DNA of 46,310 nt. Origin: an uncultured Clostridia bacterium. Its GTDB lineage: Bacteria; Bacillota; Clostridia; TANB77; CAG-508. A program made the position numbers and the translations under genes. How positions within the stretch are numbered: the stretch's first letter is position 1; the number at the start of each line of letters is the position of its first letter. Under the pieces are notes generated by a model that saw nothing but the letters and a program-made list of their open reading frames with translations, was not told the origin of the DNA and made no database searches. The stretch lies in NCBI GenBank assembly GCA_944391755.1, contig CALXUT010000037.1, forward strand, positions 1 to 46,310, read 5' to 3'. Below are positions 7,841 through 15,514 of the stretch, piece after piece.

Positions 7841-8206
7841 ATGTTGGACATTATTTATTTTGCGTTAAACTTAACAGGTATTATAACAGTCCTAATTTCC
7901 TTAGTGTTTATTATTACAATTATGGTTATGGTAAAAAAAAAGTTTAATACTGTACCGAACATCAAAGTTCAGAATGTTAATATATCAATAATGTGTTTGC
8001 TTTTCTTTTTTCAGATAATTCTAGGTATAATCTTAGAAAAAACTACATTTTCAAACGGAATAGACATCTTTTGCTTAATTATTTGGCTATCATTGACTAT
8101 ATTAAATTTTAGGTCACTAAACAACTTAGAAATTCATATTGTCATTTGTCCGGTTATTGAAGATGAAGGAACAGAAGAAGATTGTGACACAAAAAAATTG
8201 ATGTAG
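7841..8206 (+). CDS. Small multi-pass membrane protein, unknown
   Basis: 121 residues. Three hydrophobic segments are visible (about residues 5-31, 47-67 and 74-93), followed by a hydrophilic C-terminal tail of about 28 residues that is acidic except for its last few residues. The start is firm: an AGGAGGT ribosome binding site sits 7 nt before the ATG. It is a monocistronic plus-strand gene between minus-strand genes, with its own promoter candidate at 7720 and a strong terminator at 8278. I do not recognise a family. Being adjacent to and divergent from the HTH-repeat/nuclease pair, it might belong to the same accessory unit, but nothing in the sequence proves that. Confidence 0.65.
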   Translation: MLDIIYFALNLTGIITVLISLVFIITIMVMVKKKFNTVPNIKVQNVNISIMCLLFFFQIILGIILEKTTFSNGIDIFCLIIWLSLTILNFRSLNNLEIHIVICPVIEDEGTEEDCDTKKLM

Positions 8207-8277
8207 TAACAGATGAGAATGACAACAAGTAATCATCAATAAACAGCATAGGATTAAACAAGAAGCTAGGTTTTGGG

Positions 8278-8306
8278 AAAAGATGAACGATTATGTTCAT
8301 CTTTTT
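8278..8306 (+). terminator. Terminator of the small membrane protein gene
   Basis: AAAAGATGAAC (8278-8288) pairs with GTTCATCTTTT (8295-8305) around 6 nt, and the T-run continues. It lies 72 nt after the stop at 8206. Confidence 0.8.
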
Positions 8307-8404
8307 CTTTGTGTAAATAACTTTTCGGCTAATCTTGTACTAATATACGCTTTAATTATGTAGCAAATCAACTCCCTTTATGATATCATATCAATATGTT
8401 TAAA

Positions 8405-8444
8405 CACCACATAGCTTGGCAGAGTATAATGTGGTGCTTTTTTA
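8405..8444 (+). terminator. Second plus-strand terminator hairpin
   Basis: CACCACAT (8405-8412) pairs with ATGTGGTG (8429-8436). It is followed by C and seven T. The 16-nt loop is longer than usual. The minus-strand side lacks a good T-run, though it may still help to end the spo0A transcript. No plus-strand gene lies between this and the terminator at 8278-8306, so an unseen short RNA of up to about 130 nt could end here. The rest of 8207-8495 holds nothing I recognise. Confidence 0.55.
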
Positions 8445-8495
8445 TTTGCTCAAAATAATAACCAAAATTACGATTAAGACAATTCTATAAAACTA

Positions 8496-9323
8496 CTATG
8501 CACTCTTTAATTCCAATCTTAGCTTATCAGCAATCATTGCAATAAACTCGCTGTTTGTTGGCTTTCCTTTAGCTGCTGAAATGGTATATCCAAAAATATT
8601 TTCTACAACTTCTTGTTGACCTCTTCCCCATGCAACTTCTATGGCGTGGCGGATTGCACGCTCTACACGAGATGGGGTTGTCATAAATTTATCTGCAATT
8701 TTAGGATATAAACTTTTTGTAATTTGATTGATCACATCAATATCATTCACTACCATAATAATAGCTTCTCTTAAATATTGATATCCTTTTATATGTGCTG
8801 GAACACCTACTTCATGTATAACATTGGTTACTAGTGCTTCTAAATTTTCTTCTGATTTACCACTATCATTAGAGATTTCAATATATTGTTGTTTTTGTGT
8901 AGGTGTATCCCTTGATATGAAATTATTATTTTGTGTAGGCTTATAATTTTTTAGTTCTCTTATCCTTGAAATTAATAATTCAATATCAAATGGTTTTACA
9001 ACATAATATTCTGCTCCAAGTTCAATAGCTCTCCTTGTAATTTTGTCTTGACCAACTGCTGATAGCATTATGCAGATTGGCTTTTTATTCATTTTTATCA
9101 TATTAATTCTTTCTAAAACTCCAATTCCATCTAAATGTGGCATTATTACATCTAATAGTACTACATCTGGCATTAAATTAGGTATCATATCCATTGCCTC
9201 ATTACCATCTTTGGCTCTTCCTACTACTACCATGTCATCTTGATTTTTTAGATATGTAGCTAATGTCATGCTAAATTCTTGATTGTCATCTGCAATTAAA
9301 ACTGTGATTTTTTCTTTCATCAT
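8496..9323 (-). CDS. spo0A: Sporulation transcription factor Spo0A
   Basis: 275 residues, the full Spo0A length. The N-terminal receiver has DD at 12-13, phospho-acceptor Asp58 in LLDVIMP, Ser88 and Lys110. A variable linker (about 120-155) leads to the Spo0A C-terminal DNA-binding domain, which ends in the highly conserved segment around [18 protein letters not shown]. In endospore formers, phosphorylated Spo0A binds 0A boxes and starts sporulation and stationary-phase programmes. The usual neighbour spoIVB is absent here. Two ATG codons follow the AGGAGG; either may be used. Its promoter is visible at 9368-9396. The protein could also control the biofilm-type genes in this window, which is inference. 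Confidence 0.97.
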   Translation of the reverse strand: MMKEKITVLIADDNQEFSMTLATYLKNQDDMVVVGRAKDGNEAMDMIPNLMPDVVLLDVIMPHLDGIGVLERINMIKMNKKPICIMLSAVGQDKITRRAIELGAEYYVVKPFDIELLISRIRELKNYKPTQNNNFISRDTPTQKQQYIEISNDSGKSEENLEALVTNVIHEVGVPAHIKGYQYLREAIIMVVNDIDVINQITKSLYPKIADKFMTTPSRVERAIRHAIEVAWGRGQQEVVENIFGYTISAAKGKPTNSEFIAMIADKLRLELKSA

Positions 9324-9367
9324 TTTTTCCTCCTAATTTTTTCTACTGTAAAATATTTACATTTTTG

Positions 9368-9396
9368 ATTATAATACATTAGAAAAAATATTGCAA
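9368..9396 (-). promoter_or_regulatory. Sigma-A promoter of spo0A
   Basis: On the minus strand TTGCAA (9396-9391), a 17-nt spacer and a perfect TATAAT (9373-9368) lie about 45 nt upstream of the start codon. A short palindrome GGAAAATTTTCC (9405-9416) just upstream could be an operator. Confidence 0.7.
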
Positions 9397-9420
9397 GAGT
9401 TTTTGGAAAATTTTCCCATT

Positions 9421-10065
9421 TTATTTATTTTTTTCAACAAGTTTATTGATATATTTTTCTTCTAAGTCTTGTAATTCCTTTATTTTAAGATTTTTTCTTT
9501 CAATATCATCCACAAAATTATCTTTTCTATTTTTTTCCATTTGTACTTTTACTATAATATCATCTAAATATTCTATATTTATGATTTTTATATCATTCAT
9601 TTTACAATAATATTTAAAATTCTCTAAGTTTGGATAATCTAATCTTATCTGCATTTCTATACCCAAAATACTTTTAACAAAATTCGCCATTTCTATAGCT
9701 TTTTGAGTCACTTCTGTATAAGCTCTTACTAATCCTCCTGTTCCTAAAAGTATTCCTCCAAAATATCTTGTAACAACTACTAATACATTACATAAATTAT
9801 TTTTTTGCAATATATTAAGCATAGGAGCCCCAGCTGTTCCTGATGGTTCTCCATCATCACTTGATTTTTCTATCAAATTTCCAGATTCTAACACTCTATA
9901 TGCAATACAATGATGCCTTGCATCGTGATATTTTTTTCTTATTTCTTTTATTTTTGTTTCCGCATCTTGTACATCTTGTATGTAATATAAATTGGCTATA
10001 AATTTAGATTTTTTTTCCGTTATTTCTGCAACTTCATCTTTTTGTATTGTAATATATTCTTCCAT
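9421..10065 (-). CDS. yigZ: YigZ / IMPACT (UPF0029) family protein
   Basis: 214 residues with the two-domain layout of the bacterial YigZ/YvyE family. An N-terminal UPF0029 (IMPACT) domain contains DDGEPSGTAGAP (70-81) and the VVTRYFGGILLGTGGL segment (about 97-112). A smaller C-terminal DUF1949-like alpha/beta domain follows. Yeast Yih1 and mammalian IMPACT regulate Gcn2, but the bacterial role is not established. It has been linked to translation because of ribosomal S5-like folds. A good ribosome binding site (AAAGGAG) supports the start. It lies 45 nt downstream of the flavoprotein gene with a hairpin between them. Confidence 0.9.
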   Translation of the reverse strand: MEEYITIQKDEVAEITEKKSKFIANLYYIQDVQDAETKIKEIRKKYHDARHHCIAYRVLESGNLIEKSSDDGEPSGTAGAPMLNILQKNNLCNVLVVVTRYFGGILLGTGGLVRAYTEVTQKAIEMANFVKSILGIEMQIRLDYPNLENFKYYCKMNDIKIINIEYLDDIIVKVQMEKNRKDNFVDDIERKNLKIKELQDLEEKYINKLVEKNK

Positions 10066-10082
10066 ATTGCTCCTTTCTATTA

Positions 10083-10112
10083 AAGGTGCTAATAAAATAT
10101 AATTAGCACCTT
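10083..10112 (-). terminator. Terminator after the flavoprotein gene
   Basis: AAGGTGCTAAT (10083-10093) pairs with ATTAGCACCTT (10102-10112), overlapping the flavoprotein stop codon. The minus-strand tail is only TTTAATAG, so termination may be partial and read-through into yigZ is possible. Confidence 0.55.
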
Positions 10113-11370
10113 ATTCATCTCCACAATGAAGCCCTGCTGTATATCCTGTTGAATATGCAATTTGCAAATTAAATCCCCCTGTATAACTATCGACATCTAT
10201 AATTTCTCCTGCAAAATATAGTCCTTTAATTAACTTTGATTCCATTGTTTTAGGATTAATTTCTTTTGTATGGATTCCTCCACTTGTAATGATTGCTTCT
10301 TCAACTGGTCTAAAGTCTTTTACAGTTAATTCAAAATTTTTTAATACATGAAGTAATCTTCTTCTTTCCTCTTTTGTTATTTCATTTACTCTTTTTTCTG
10401 GATGTATGTGGGTATTTTCAATGATTACTGGAATCATCTTTTGTGGTAATAATTTATCTAAACTATGTTTGAATTGTTTATTTTTGAAATCTTTAAAATC
10501 TCTTAAAATTCTTTCATCTAATTGTTCTTCTGTTAATGCTGGTTTTAAATCTATGAACAATTTTATTTTTTTATTTTTCAAAAGATTTTGTATATCTTTG
10601 TATCTTACTAAATGAGCTGAACCACTTAAAATTGTTGGTCCTGATATTCCAAAATGTGTAAATATCATTTCTCCAAAATCTTCATATATAGTTTTATTTT
10701 TTTCAATATCTTCGAATTTTATTTTTACATTTTTTAAACTAAGTCCTTGTATTTTTTTACATTCTTCCCTTTCATATATCTCTAATGGTACTAATGATGG
10801 CTTTATTGGAATGATTTGATGTCCTAAATCTGCTGCCATTTTATATCCATCCCCTGTTGAACCTGTTAATGGGTAACTCTTTCCTCCTGTTGCTAAAATA
10901 ACTTTATCTGTTTGAATAATTTCTCTTTCTGTTCTAATTCCTAATATTTCATAATTTTTTATTAATATTTTTTCTACCTTTGTATGCAATTTATATGGAA
11001 TTTTTAGTTCTTTCATCCTATCTAAAAAACAATTTAATACATCTATGGATTTATCTGTTACTGGAAATATCCTGTTTCCTCTTTCTTCTTTAACTTCTAG
11101 ACCTTGCTTTCTTAGAAATTCTATTATATCTGTATTTGTAAAATTTTGAAAAGCACTATATAAAAATTGTCCATTTCCTGGTGTATTTTTTATAAATTCA
11201 CTCATGTATAATGAACTTGTTATATTACATCTACCTTTTCCTGTGATTAACAGTTTTTTTCCAAATGATGGCATTTTTTCTATGATTGTAACTTCATTTC
11301 CTTTTTCAGCAGCAGTTATTGCTGCCATCATTCCCGCTGGTCCTCCACCTATGACTACTACCCTTGCCAT
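10111..11370 (-). CDS. BaiN/HI0933-family FAD-dependent oxidoreductase
   Basis: 419 residues from the chosen start. The N-terminus is a Rossmann FAD-binding fold (VVVIGGGPAGMMAA, with Glu at the end of the second strand). The conserved GKGRCNIT motif is near residue 45, GGKSYPLTGSTGDGY near 160, and the C-terminal block ends in GGFNLQIAYSTG, all typical of the HI0933/YhiN group. The family is a probable soluble flavin oxidoreductase; BaiN in gut clostridia was proposed to act in bile-acid reduction, but most members have no known substrate. I place the start at the ATG at 11370 because AAGGAGG lies 7 nt upstream. An in-frame ATG nine codons earlier lacks such a site. Confidence 0.88.
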   Translation of the reverse strand: MARVVVIGGGPAGMMAAITAAEKGNEVTIIEKMPSFGKKLLITGKGRCNITSSLYMSEFIKNTPGNGQFLYSAFQNFTNTDIIEFLRKQGLEVKEERGNRIFPVTDKSIDVLNCFLDRMKELKIPYKLHTKVEKILIKNYEILGIRTEREIIQTDKVILATGGKSYPLTGSTGDGYKMAADLGHQIIPIKPSLVPLEIYEREECKKIQGLSLKNVKIKFEDIEKNKTIYEDFGEMIFTHFGISGPTILSGSAHLVRYKDIQNLLKNKKIKLFIDLKPALTEEQLDERILRDFKDFKNKQFKHSLDKLLPQKMIPVIIENTHIHPEKRVNEITKEERRRLLHVLKNFELTVKDFRPVEEAIITSGGIHTKEINPKTMESKLIKGLYFAGEIIDVDSYTGGFNLQIAYSTGYTAGLHCGDE

Positions 11371-11464
11371 TCGTATGCCCTCCTTATATATAACCATATA
11401 TTAACAGATATTGGTTAAAAATGCAATAGAATATAGGTTATTTAGAATTTATAGATTGAAACTA

Positions 11465-11493
11465 TTGACAATTTCACATTTTTTTTATAAAAT
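11465..11493 (+). promoter_or_regulatory. Upstream tRNA promoter P1
   Basis: TTGACA (11465-11470), 17-nt spacer, TAAAAT (11488-11493). It is one of two near-consensus promoters in tandem upstream of the tRNA pair. Confidence 0.6.
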
Positions 11494-11505
11494 AAATAAA
11501 AAAAC

Positions 11506-11534
11506 TTGACAAATGAGAAAAATGATATTAAAAT
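11506..11534 (+). promoter_or_regulatory. Proximal tRNA promoter P2
   Basis: TTGACA (11506-11511), exactly 17 nt, TAAAAT (11529-11534), about 30 nt before the tRNA-His 5' end. A short hairpin (GCTCA...TGAGC) lies between the -10 and the tRNA. Tandem strong promoters fit a stable-RNA operon. Confidence 0.75.
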
Positions 11535-11564
11535 ATTATATGTGCTCACAAATGAGCAATCAAT

Positions 11565-11642
11565 GGTGGATGTGGCGTAGTTGGTTAACGCGCCAGTTTG
11601 TGGCACTGGAGACCGTGGGTTCGAGTCCCATCTTCCACCCCA
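11565..11642 (+). tRNA. tRNA-His (GTG)
   Basis: A full cloverleaf folds. The extra G-1 at 11565 pairs with C73, the hallmark of tRNA-His. The D-stem is GCGT/ACGC, the anticodon stem is CCAGT/ACTGG with loop TTGTGGC (anticodon GTG), the T-arm is GTGGG/CCCAT with TTCGAGT, and the CCA is encoded. The acceptor stem has one T-T mismatch at pair 6-67. It is transcribed with tRNA-Gln 11 nt downstream. Confidence 0.95.
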
Positions 11643-11653
11643 TAATATAATAC

Positions 11654-11728
11654 TGGGCTGTAGCCAAGCGGTAAGGCATTAGACTTTGACTCTAACATGC
11701 GCTAGTTCGAATCTAGCCAGCCCAACCA
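11654..11728 (+). tRNA. tRNA-Gln (TTG)
   Basis: The acceptor TGGGCTG pairs with CAGCCCA. The anticodon stem is TTAGA/TCTAA with loop CTTTGAC (anticodon TTG). The T-arm GCTAG/CTAGC encloses TTCGAAT. The discriminator is A and CCA is encoded. It is the second gene of the tRNA operon and is followed at once by a terminator. Confidence 0.95.
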
Positions 11729-11757
11729 AAAATACCCTATTTTAGGGTATTTTTTAT
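11728..11757 (+). terminator. Terminator of the tRNA operon
   Basis: AAAAATACCCT (11728-11738) pairs with AGGGTATTTTT (11744-11754) and the T-run continues. It starts at the last base of the tRNA-Gln CCA. Confidence 0.85.
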
Positions 11758-11837
11758 TATTAAATTTAAATCACTGCATATTTTTAGTATTTTTTGACAT
11801 ACTATTTAATAATTAATCAACATTGGGAGGTTATATT

Positions 11838-12035
11838 ATGAAAATTTTATATAATATCGTACTTGCTCTTGTTATTGTTGGAGCACTAAATTGGCTACTT
11901 ATTGGTGTATTTGATTTCAATTTAGTAACTACCTTATTTGGAGAGATGAGCACAATTAGTAGAATTGTATATTCATTAGTCGGTATTAGCGGAATCATCT
12001 CTTTAGGTCTTTATTTTGTAATAAATGAAAAATAA
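11838..12035 (+). CDS. DUF378 small membrane protein
   Basis: 65 residues with two hydrophobic helices: about 4-25, containing VIVGALNWLLIGVF, and about 40-62. The first-helix pattern, GALNWL followed by GxFxFxLV, is the DUF378 (YuzA-like) signature. Function is unknown, and the protein is expected in the cytoplasmic membrane. The start is the ATG at 11838 behind GGGAGG. An in-frame TTG at 11823 overlaps that ribosome binding site and is unlikely. The stop codon lies inside the stem of the terminator that follows. Confidence 0.85.
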   Translation: MKILYNIVLALVIVGALNWLLIGVFDFNLVTTLFGEMSTISRIVYSLVGISGIISLGLYFVINEK

Positions 12036-12057
12036 CATCTCGAATTGAGATGTTATT
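12031..12057. terminator. Bidirectional terminator between convergent genes
   Basis: AATAACATCTC (12031-12041) pairs with GAGATGTTATT (12047-12057) around 5 nt. T-rich tails follow on both strands. It separates the DUF378 gene (+) from the coiled-coil gene ending at 12065 (-). Confidence 0.8.
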
Positions 12058-12064
12058 TTCAGTT

Positions 12065-12976
12065 TTAATTATTTTTTCCTTCTGGCAAAGCATTTGGTAA
12101 TTCAATTCTAACTCTGATTTTAAATACATAGGTTACTGCTTTTACCAATTTACTATTTTTAAATCTTTGCCATAGAGATGGTTTTTTATCAAAAGAAATA
12201 GATTCTTGATATTCTTGTATTTGTTTTTGCTCTTCCTCTTTTTGTGCATCTTGTTCTACAGTTGTTGCAACTACCTGAGAAACAACTTGTTTTTCTTCTA
12301 CTTGTTCTTCTTTTATTTCTTCAACAATAGGTTGTTCTGCTGAAACTTCTACTGGTTTTGGAATAACTTTTAGTGCATCTGCAACTTCAATTCCTATATA
12401 ACTTAATGCTTTTGATCTATCTTCTATTCTTTCCATATCGATTTCTATGTGTAAATTTGTTTCTAAATTATTTACTCTAGCGTTTAATAGTTTTAATGCA
12501 TCTTGATAATTTTGACTTTGTCTACTTTTATCTCTTCCAACCAATTTTAGTGTTTCAATAACATCTTCTGAGAATAATCCTTCTGCCTCTTTTATTTTAT
12601 CTTTCCAATTATCTTCTTTATATTCTACCGTATCTATTAAATCTTTTAATTTTCCTGCTAATGAAATATTTTCCTCTCTTTGTCTAATTAATTCCTCTAC
12701 TTTTTTTGTATTTTCTTCAAATTGATTTGTTGCATATTCTACTAGCCCATATGCAGCTTTATATACACTTACTGGGAAGTTTTTCTTTTTTGGATATTCT
12801 ATTAAATAAGCTTTTATAGATTCAATTAAATCTTTGAAATAAGTATCGTCTTCTAATTGAACTATTTGCTTTTTACTATTTGGATTTATCATTTTTTGAA
12901 CTTTATCTATATTTGATAGTATTTTTTCTTCAGTGATAACCATTCTCACATTTACTATGCCAGATTTCCTAGACAT
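12065..12976 (-). CDS. Coiled-coil protein of unknown function (303 residues)
   Basis: Soluble, strongly helical and charged, with no signal peptide. Residues about 85-190 look like a coiled coil. An acidic Glu/Gln/Val-rich linker (about 205-260) follows, and then a basic C-terminal segment (about 265-295) with LWQRFKNSK and alternating hydrophobics that could bind membrane or nucleic acid. I recognise no family. AAAGGAGG supports the start. It has a clear sigma-A promoter (13024-13052). Upstream is a phased TTACAT/TGTAAT array that closely matches one upstream of the tasA-like gene, so the two genes are probably controlled by the same regulator. That co-regulation suggests an envelope or biofilm link, by inference only. 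Confidence 0.65.
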   Translation of the reverse strand: MSRKSGIVNVRMVITEEKILSNIDKVQKMINPNSKKQIVQLEDDTYFKDLIESIKAYLIEYPKKKNFPVSVYKAAYGLVEYATNQFEENTKKVEELIRQREENISLAGKLKDLIDTVEYKEDNWKDKIKEAEGLFSEDVIETLKLVGRDKSRQSQNYQDALKLLNARVNNLETNLHIEIDMERIEDRSKALSYIGIEVADALKVIPKPVEVSAEQPIVEEIKEEQVEEKQVVSQVVATTVEQDAQKEEEQKQIQEYQESISFDKKPSLWQRFKNSKLVKAVTYVFKIRVRIELPNALPEGKNN

Positions 12977-13023
12977 TGCAAATACCTCCTTTTTCCTATG
13001 TGGTCATAATTAAAATCTATTTT

Positions 13024-13052
13024 ATTATACACCATCTTCCGTAAAACTACAA
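13024..13052 (-). promoter_or_regulatory. Sigma-A promoter of the 303-residue coiled-coil gene
   Basis: On the minus strand TTGTAG (13052-13047), a 17-nt spacer and TATAAT (13029-13024). About 48 nt separate it from the start codon at 12976. Confidence 0.7.
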
Positions 13053-13073
13053 GTTTTTTTGCCCTTTTTTGTA

Positions 13074-13139
13074 TTACATTTTTGTTACATTTTGATTACA
13101 TTTGTAATATTATTGTAATATTTGATGTTTTTTTGTAAT
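13074..13139. promoter_or_regulatory. Operator-like array of phased TTACAT / TGTAAT sites
   Basis: TTACAT occurs at 13074, 13085 and 13096, each exactly 11 bp apart. The inverted form TGTAAT occurs at 13103, 13114 and 13134. The central pair forms ATTACA-TT-TGTAAT. The array starts 21 bp upstream of the -35 of the coiled-coil gene. The 11-bp period puts the sites on one face of the helix, as expected for cooperative activator or repressor binding. A closely matching arrangement lies upstream of the tasA-like gene at 28414-28471. Confidence 0.5.
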
Positions 13140-13187
13140 ATCTTCCTCAACTGTATATTTCCGTAAGTATTTTTATAAAAAGTAATA

Positions 13188-13242
13188 AAACCCCATTTAA
13201 TTTTAAATATAATATTTTATTATATTTTATTAAATGAGGTTT
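13188..13242 (-). terminator. Terminator-like hairpin after the FN3 protein gene
   Basis: The 14-nt arms at 13188-13201 and 13229-13242 pair with one mismatch around an AT-rich 27-nt loop. The minus-strand tail is T-rich. It follows the FN3 gene stop at 13261. Confidence 0.5.
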
Positions 13243-13260
13243 ATTTTAATTAACAATTTT

Positions 13261-15078
13261 TTATCTATTCGCATATACATTTATAGTCTTTGAATATTCT
13301 CCATATATTCTTTCACCATCTACAATTTTATATGCCCTTACTTTAAATTTATATGCATCATCTTCAGTTAAACCTGCAATTGTTTTACTTGTTCCTGTCG
13401 TATCAAATGTTTCATATCCTGAATGTCCTGGAATCTTTACTGATATTTCATATCCATCTGCATCACTTATTCTATCCCATCTTAATTTTACAAATGTCCC
13501 TGATACAGTTCCTTTTAATCCAGTTACCCTTGCTGGTTCTTCTATTTCTTCATACTTAATATTTAATATACTTGAGTAATCTCCATAGACTTTTTCTCCA
13601 TCATCTTCTATATATGCCCTTACTTTAAATTTATATGTTCCTTCTTCATTTAATCCTGCTACTGTTTTACTTGTTCCTGATGATAAGAATGTATCATAAC
13701 TTGAGCTTCCAGGCTCTTTTATCGCTACTTCATATCCATCCACATTACTTACTTTATTCCATGATAATTTTACTGAATTTCCTGATAATTCTCCATCCAA
13801 TCCTGTTACCTTTGATGGTTCTTCTATTTCTTCTTCTATTTTTACATTTAATATGCTTGAATAGTCTCCATAGATTTTCTCTCCATCATCTTCTATATAT
13901 GCCCTTACTTTAAATTTATATGTTCCTTCTTCATTTAATCCTGTTACTGTTTTACTTGTTCCTGATGATAAGAATGTATCATAATTTGAGTTTCCAGGTT
14001 CTCTTATTGCGACTTCATATCCGTCAACATTACTTATTTTATTCCAACTCAATTTTATTGTTGATCCTGATTGCGTATATTCTAAACCTGTTACTTTATC
14101 TGGTGCCTCAACTTCTTCTTTCTCAGGATATACACTTATTGTATTTGAATAATCTCCATATACTTTTTCACCATTAATTATTTTATATGCTCTTACTTTT
14201 GTAGCATAATTTTGTCCAATACTTGTTAGTCCAGTTACGATTTTACTTGTTGATTCAGTAGTCATATTGGAAGTCCCATATCCAGGTATTACCATGTTAA
14301 TTTCATATCCATCCGCATCTTTTACTTTATTCCATGCTAATTTTACAGTTGTTCCATCAACATTTCCTTTTAGCCCTGTTACTCTATCTGGTTTTTGGGT
14401 ATCTTCTTGAGAATCATCATCTTTCTCTCCAATTGTAAATGAAACTACATCTGAATATTCACCATAGTTTTCATCTTCATCTATTGCTCTTATTTTTACT
14501 GAATATTTTTCATTTTCACTGAAACCAATTATTGTAACAGAATTATTTGTTACAGTTCCTACATGTACATATCCTCTATTTGGAATTTTCACATGTACTT
14601 CATATCCAAACGCATCAGACATATCTGACCAAGTTAATTTTACTTTTGTACCATATACAGAGGCTTTTAAGTTTCTTACTTTTCCAAGTTCTTCTTTTTC
14701 ACTATCATCTATGTTTATATCTCCAAAGCCAAAGTCTACTTCATCTGAATATCCTCCATAAGTTTTTCTTCCATTTTCTTTGACATAACCTCTTACCTTA
14801 GCAGAATATTCTTCATCTTCCGTAAGTCCAATGATTGTAACTCTATTTTTGCTAACATCTCCCGCATACACATATCCTCTACCCGGAATTTTCACATGTA
14901 CTTCATATCCTGTAGCACCTGAAATTTCATCCCATTCTAAATATGCTTTTTCATCTTTCATATCTACAGTCAAATCTTTTACTGTACTTAATGTTGCTGC
15001 AAATGACATTGTAGTAGCAATAAAAAGTGACAATATTGTTAGTAGAAAAATTTTTAAGCAAACTTTCTTACTTTCCAT
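13261..15078 (-). CDS. Secreted protein with six fibronectin type III domains
   Basis: 605 residues. A signal peptide (basic start, hydrophobic core to about residue 25, cleavage near SFAA) is followed by six FN3 domains of about 90-95 residues. Each has a W in strand B, a GYEV/GYEI core, an IPG-type turn and an ending of the form YGxYS. Acidic linkers separate the domains. There is no LPXTG, cell-wall-binding repeat or transmembrane anchor, so it is released or held by another partner. Domains 4 and 5 are nearly identical in protein and DNA, offset by 285 bp, which indicates recent duplication. FN3 domains in secreted bacterial proteins act as spacers or adhesion modules; no catalytic domain is present. 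The start follows AGGAGG. Confidence 0.9.
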   Translation of the reverse strand: MESKKVCLKIFLLTILSLFIATTMSFAATLSTVKDLTVDMKDEKAYLEWDEISGATGYEVHVKIPGRGYVYAGDVSKNRVTIIGLTEDEEYSAKVRGYVKENGRKTYGGYSDEVDFGFGDINIDDSEKEELGKVRNLKASVYGTKVKLTWSDMSDAFGYEVHVKIPNRGYVHVGTVTNNSVTIIGFSENEKYSVKIRAIDEDENYGEYSDVVSFTIGEKDDDSQEDTQKPDRVTGLKGNVDGTTVKLAWNKVKDADGYEINMVIPGYGTSNMTTESTSKIVTGLTSIGQNYATKVRAYKIINGEKVYGDYSNTISVYPEKEEVEAPDKVTGLEYTQSGSTIKLSWNKISNVDGYEVAIREPGNSNYDTFLSSGTSKTVTGLNEEGTYKFKVRAYIEDDGEKIYGDYSSILNVKIEEEIEEPSKVTGLDGELSGNSVKLSWNKVSNVDGYEVAIKEPGSSSYDTFLSSGTSKTVAGLNEEGTYKFKVRAYIEDDGEKVYGDYSSILNIKYEEIEEPARVTGLKGTVSGTFVKLRWDRISDADGYEISVKIPGHSGYETFDTTGTSKTIAGLTEDDAYKFKVRAYKIVDGERIYGEYSKTINVYANR

Positions 15079-15184
15079 ATAATAACAACCTCCTTTTATT
15101 ATATTTAGAAGCTTACTTCCGTAAACATTTTATCATTTTTTATGTTTACTGTCAATATTTAGTAATCAATTAAATCACATTATA

Positions 15185-15213
15185 TTGACTATTTTTCTAA
15201 TTCATGTTATTCT
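15185..15213 (+). promoter_or_regulatory. Promoter of the small membrane protein at 15244
   Basis: TTGACT (15185-15190), 17 nt, TATTCT (15208-15213), about 30 nt before the start codon. Confidence 0.5.
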
Positions 15214-15243
15214 ATTTATATATATACTAGGAGTTGATTAAAA

Positions 15244-15462
15244 ATGAGCAATAGTAACAATATAAAATCCATAAAATTTTCTACCTTTATGATGACTGTC
15301 ATTTCAATCATTATTGTTTTTATAATTGCTTTGATAGGCGTAATTTTTTATTATGAACACAAATTAGCAAATCAAGTGACCGATCTTACTTTAATACCCA
15401 ATATATATAATGATGATATAAATTCAATTGATGATAAAGAAAATATAACAATTATAGAATAG
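15244..15462 (+). CDS. Small single-pass membrane protein, unknown
   Basis: 72 residues: a short basic N-terminus, one strong transmembrane helix (about 14-41), then a short acidic tail of about 30 residues. A TAGGAG ribosome binding site lies 10 nt before ATG, a promoter is visible at 15185, and a long perfect terminator follows, so it is a stand-alone plus-strand gene. No family is recognised. The topology fits a small membrane regulator or a cell-envelope stress peptide, but nothing specific can be said. Confidence 0.6.
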   Translation: MSNSNNIKSIKFSTFMMTVISIIIVFIIALIGVIFYYEHKLANQVTDLTLIPNIYNDDINSIDDKENITIIE

Positions 15463-15514
15463 AAAATACCTATATTGAAGCAATAAAATTTATACACTTC
15501 AATATAGGTATTTT
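15463..15514. terminator. Bidirectional terminator, 18-bp perfect stem
   Basis: Positions 15463-15480 and 15497-15514 are perfect complements around a 16-nt loop, T-rich on both strands. The right arm overlaps the stop codon of the acyl-CoA ligase gene (-), so it ends both convergent genes. Confidence 0.85.

Noticed and set aside
13036..13167. A shared TTCCGTAA motif near 13037, 13159, 15117 and 37801
   Set aside because: Distances to promoters differ, one copy lies in a terminator loop and another copy is within coding sequence, so chance is likely.
13353..14177. Leu/His-rich plus-strand frames opposite the FN3 gene
   Set aside because: They repeat with the FN3 domains and are only the complement of that gene.
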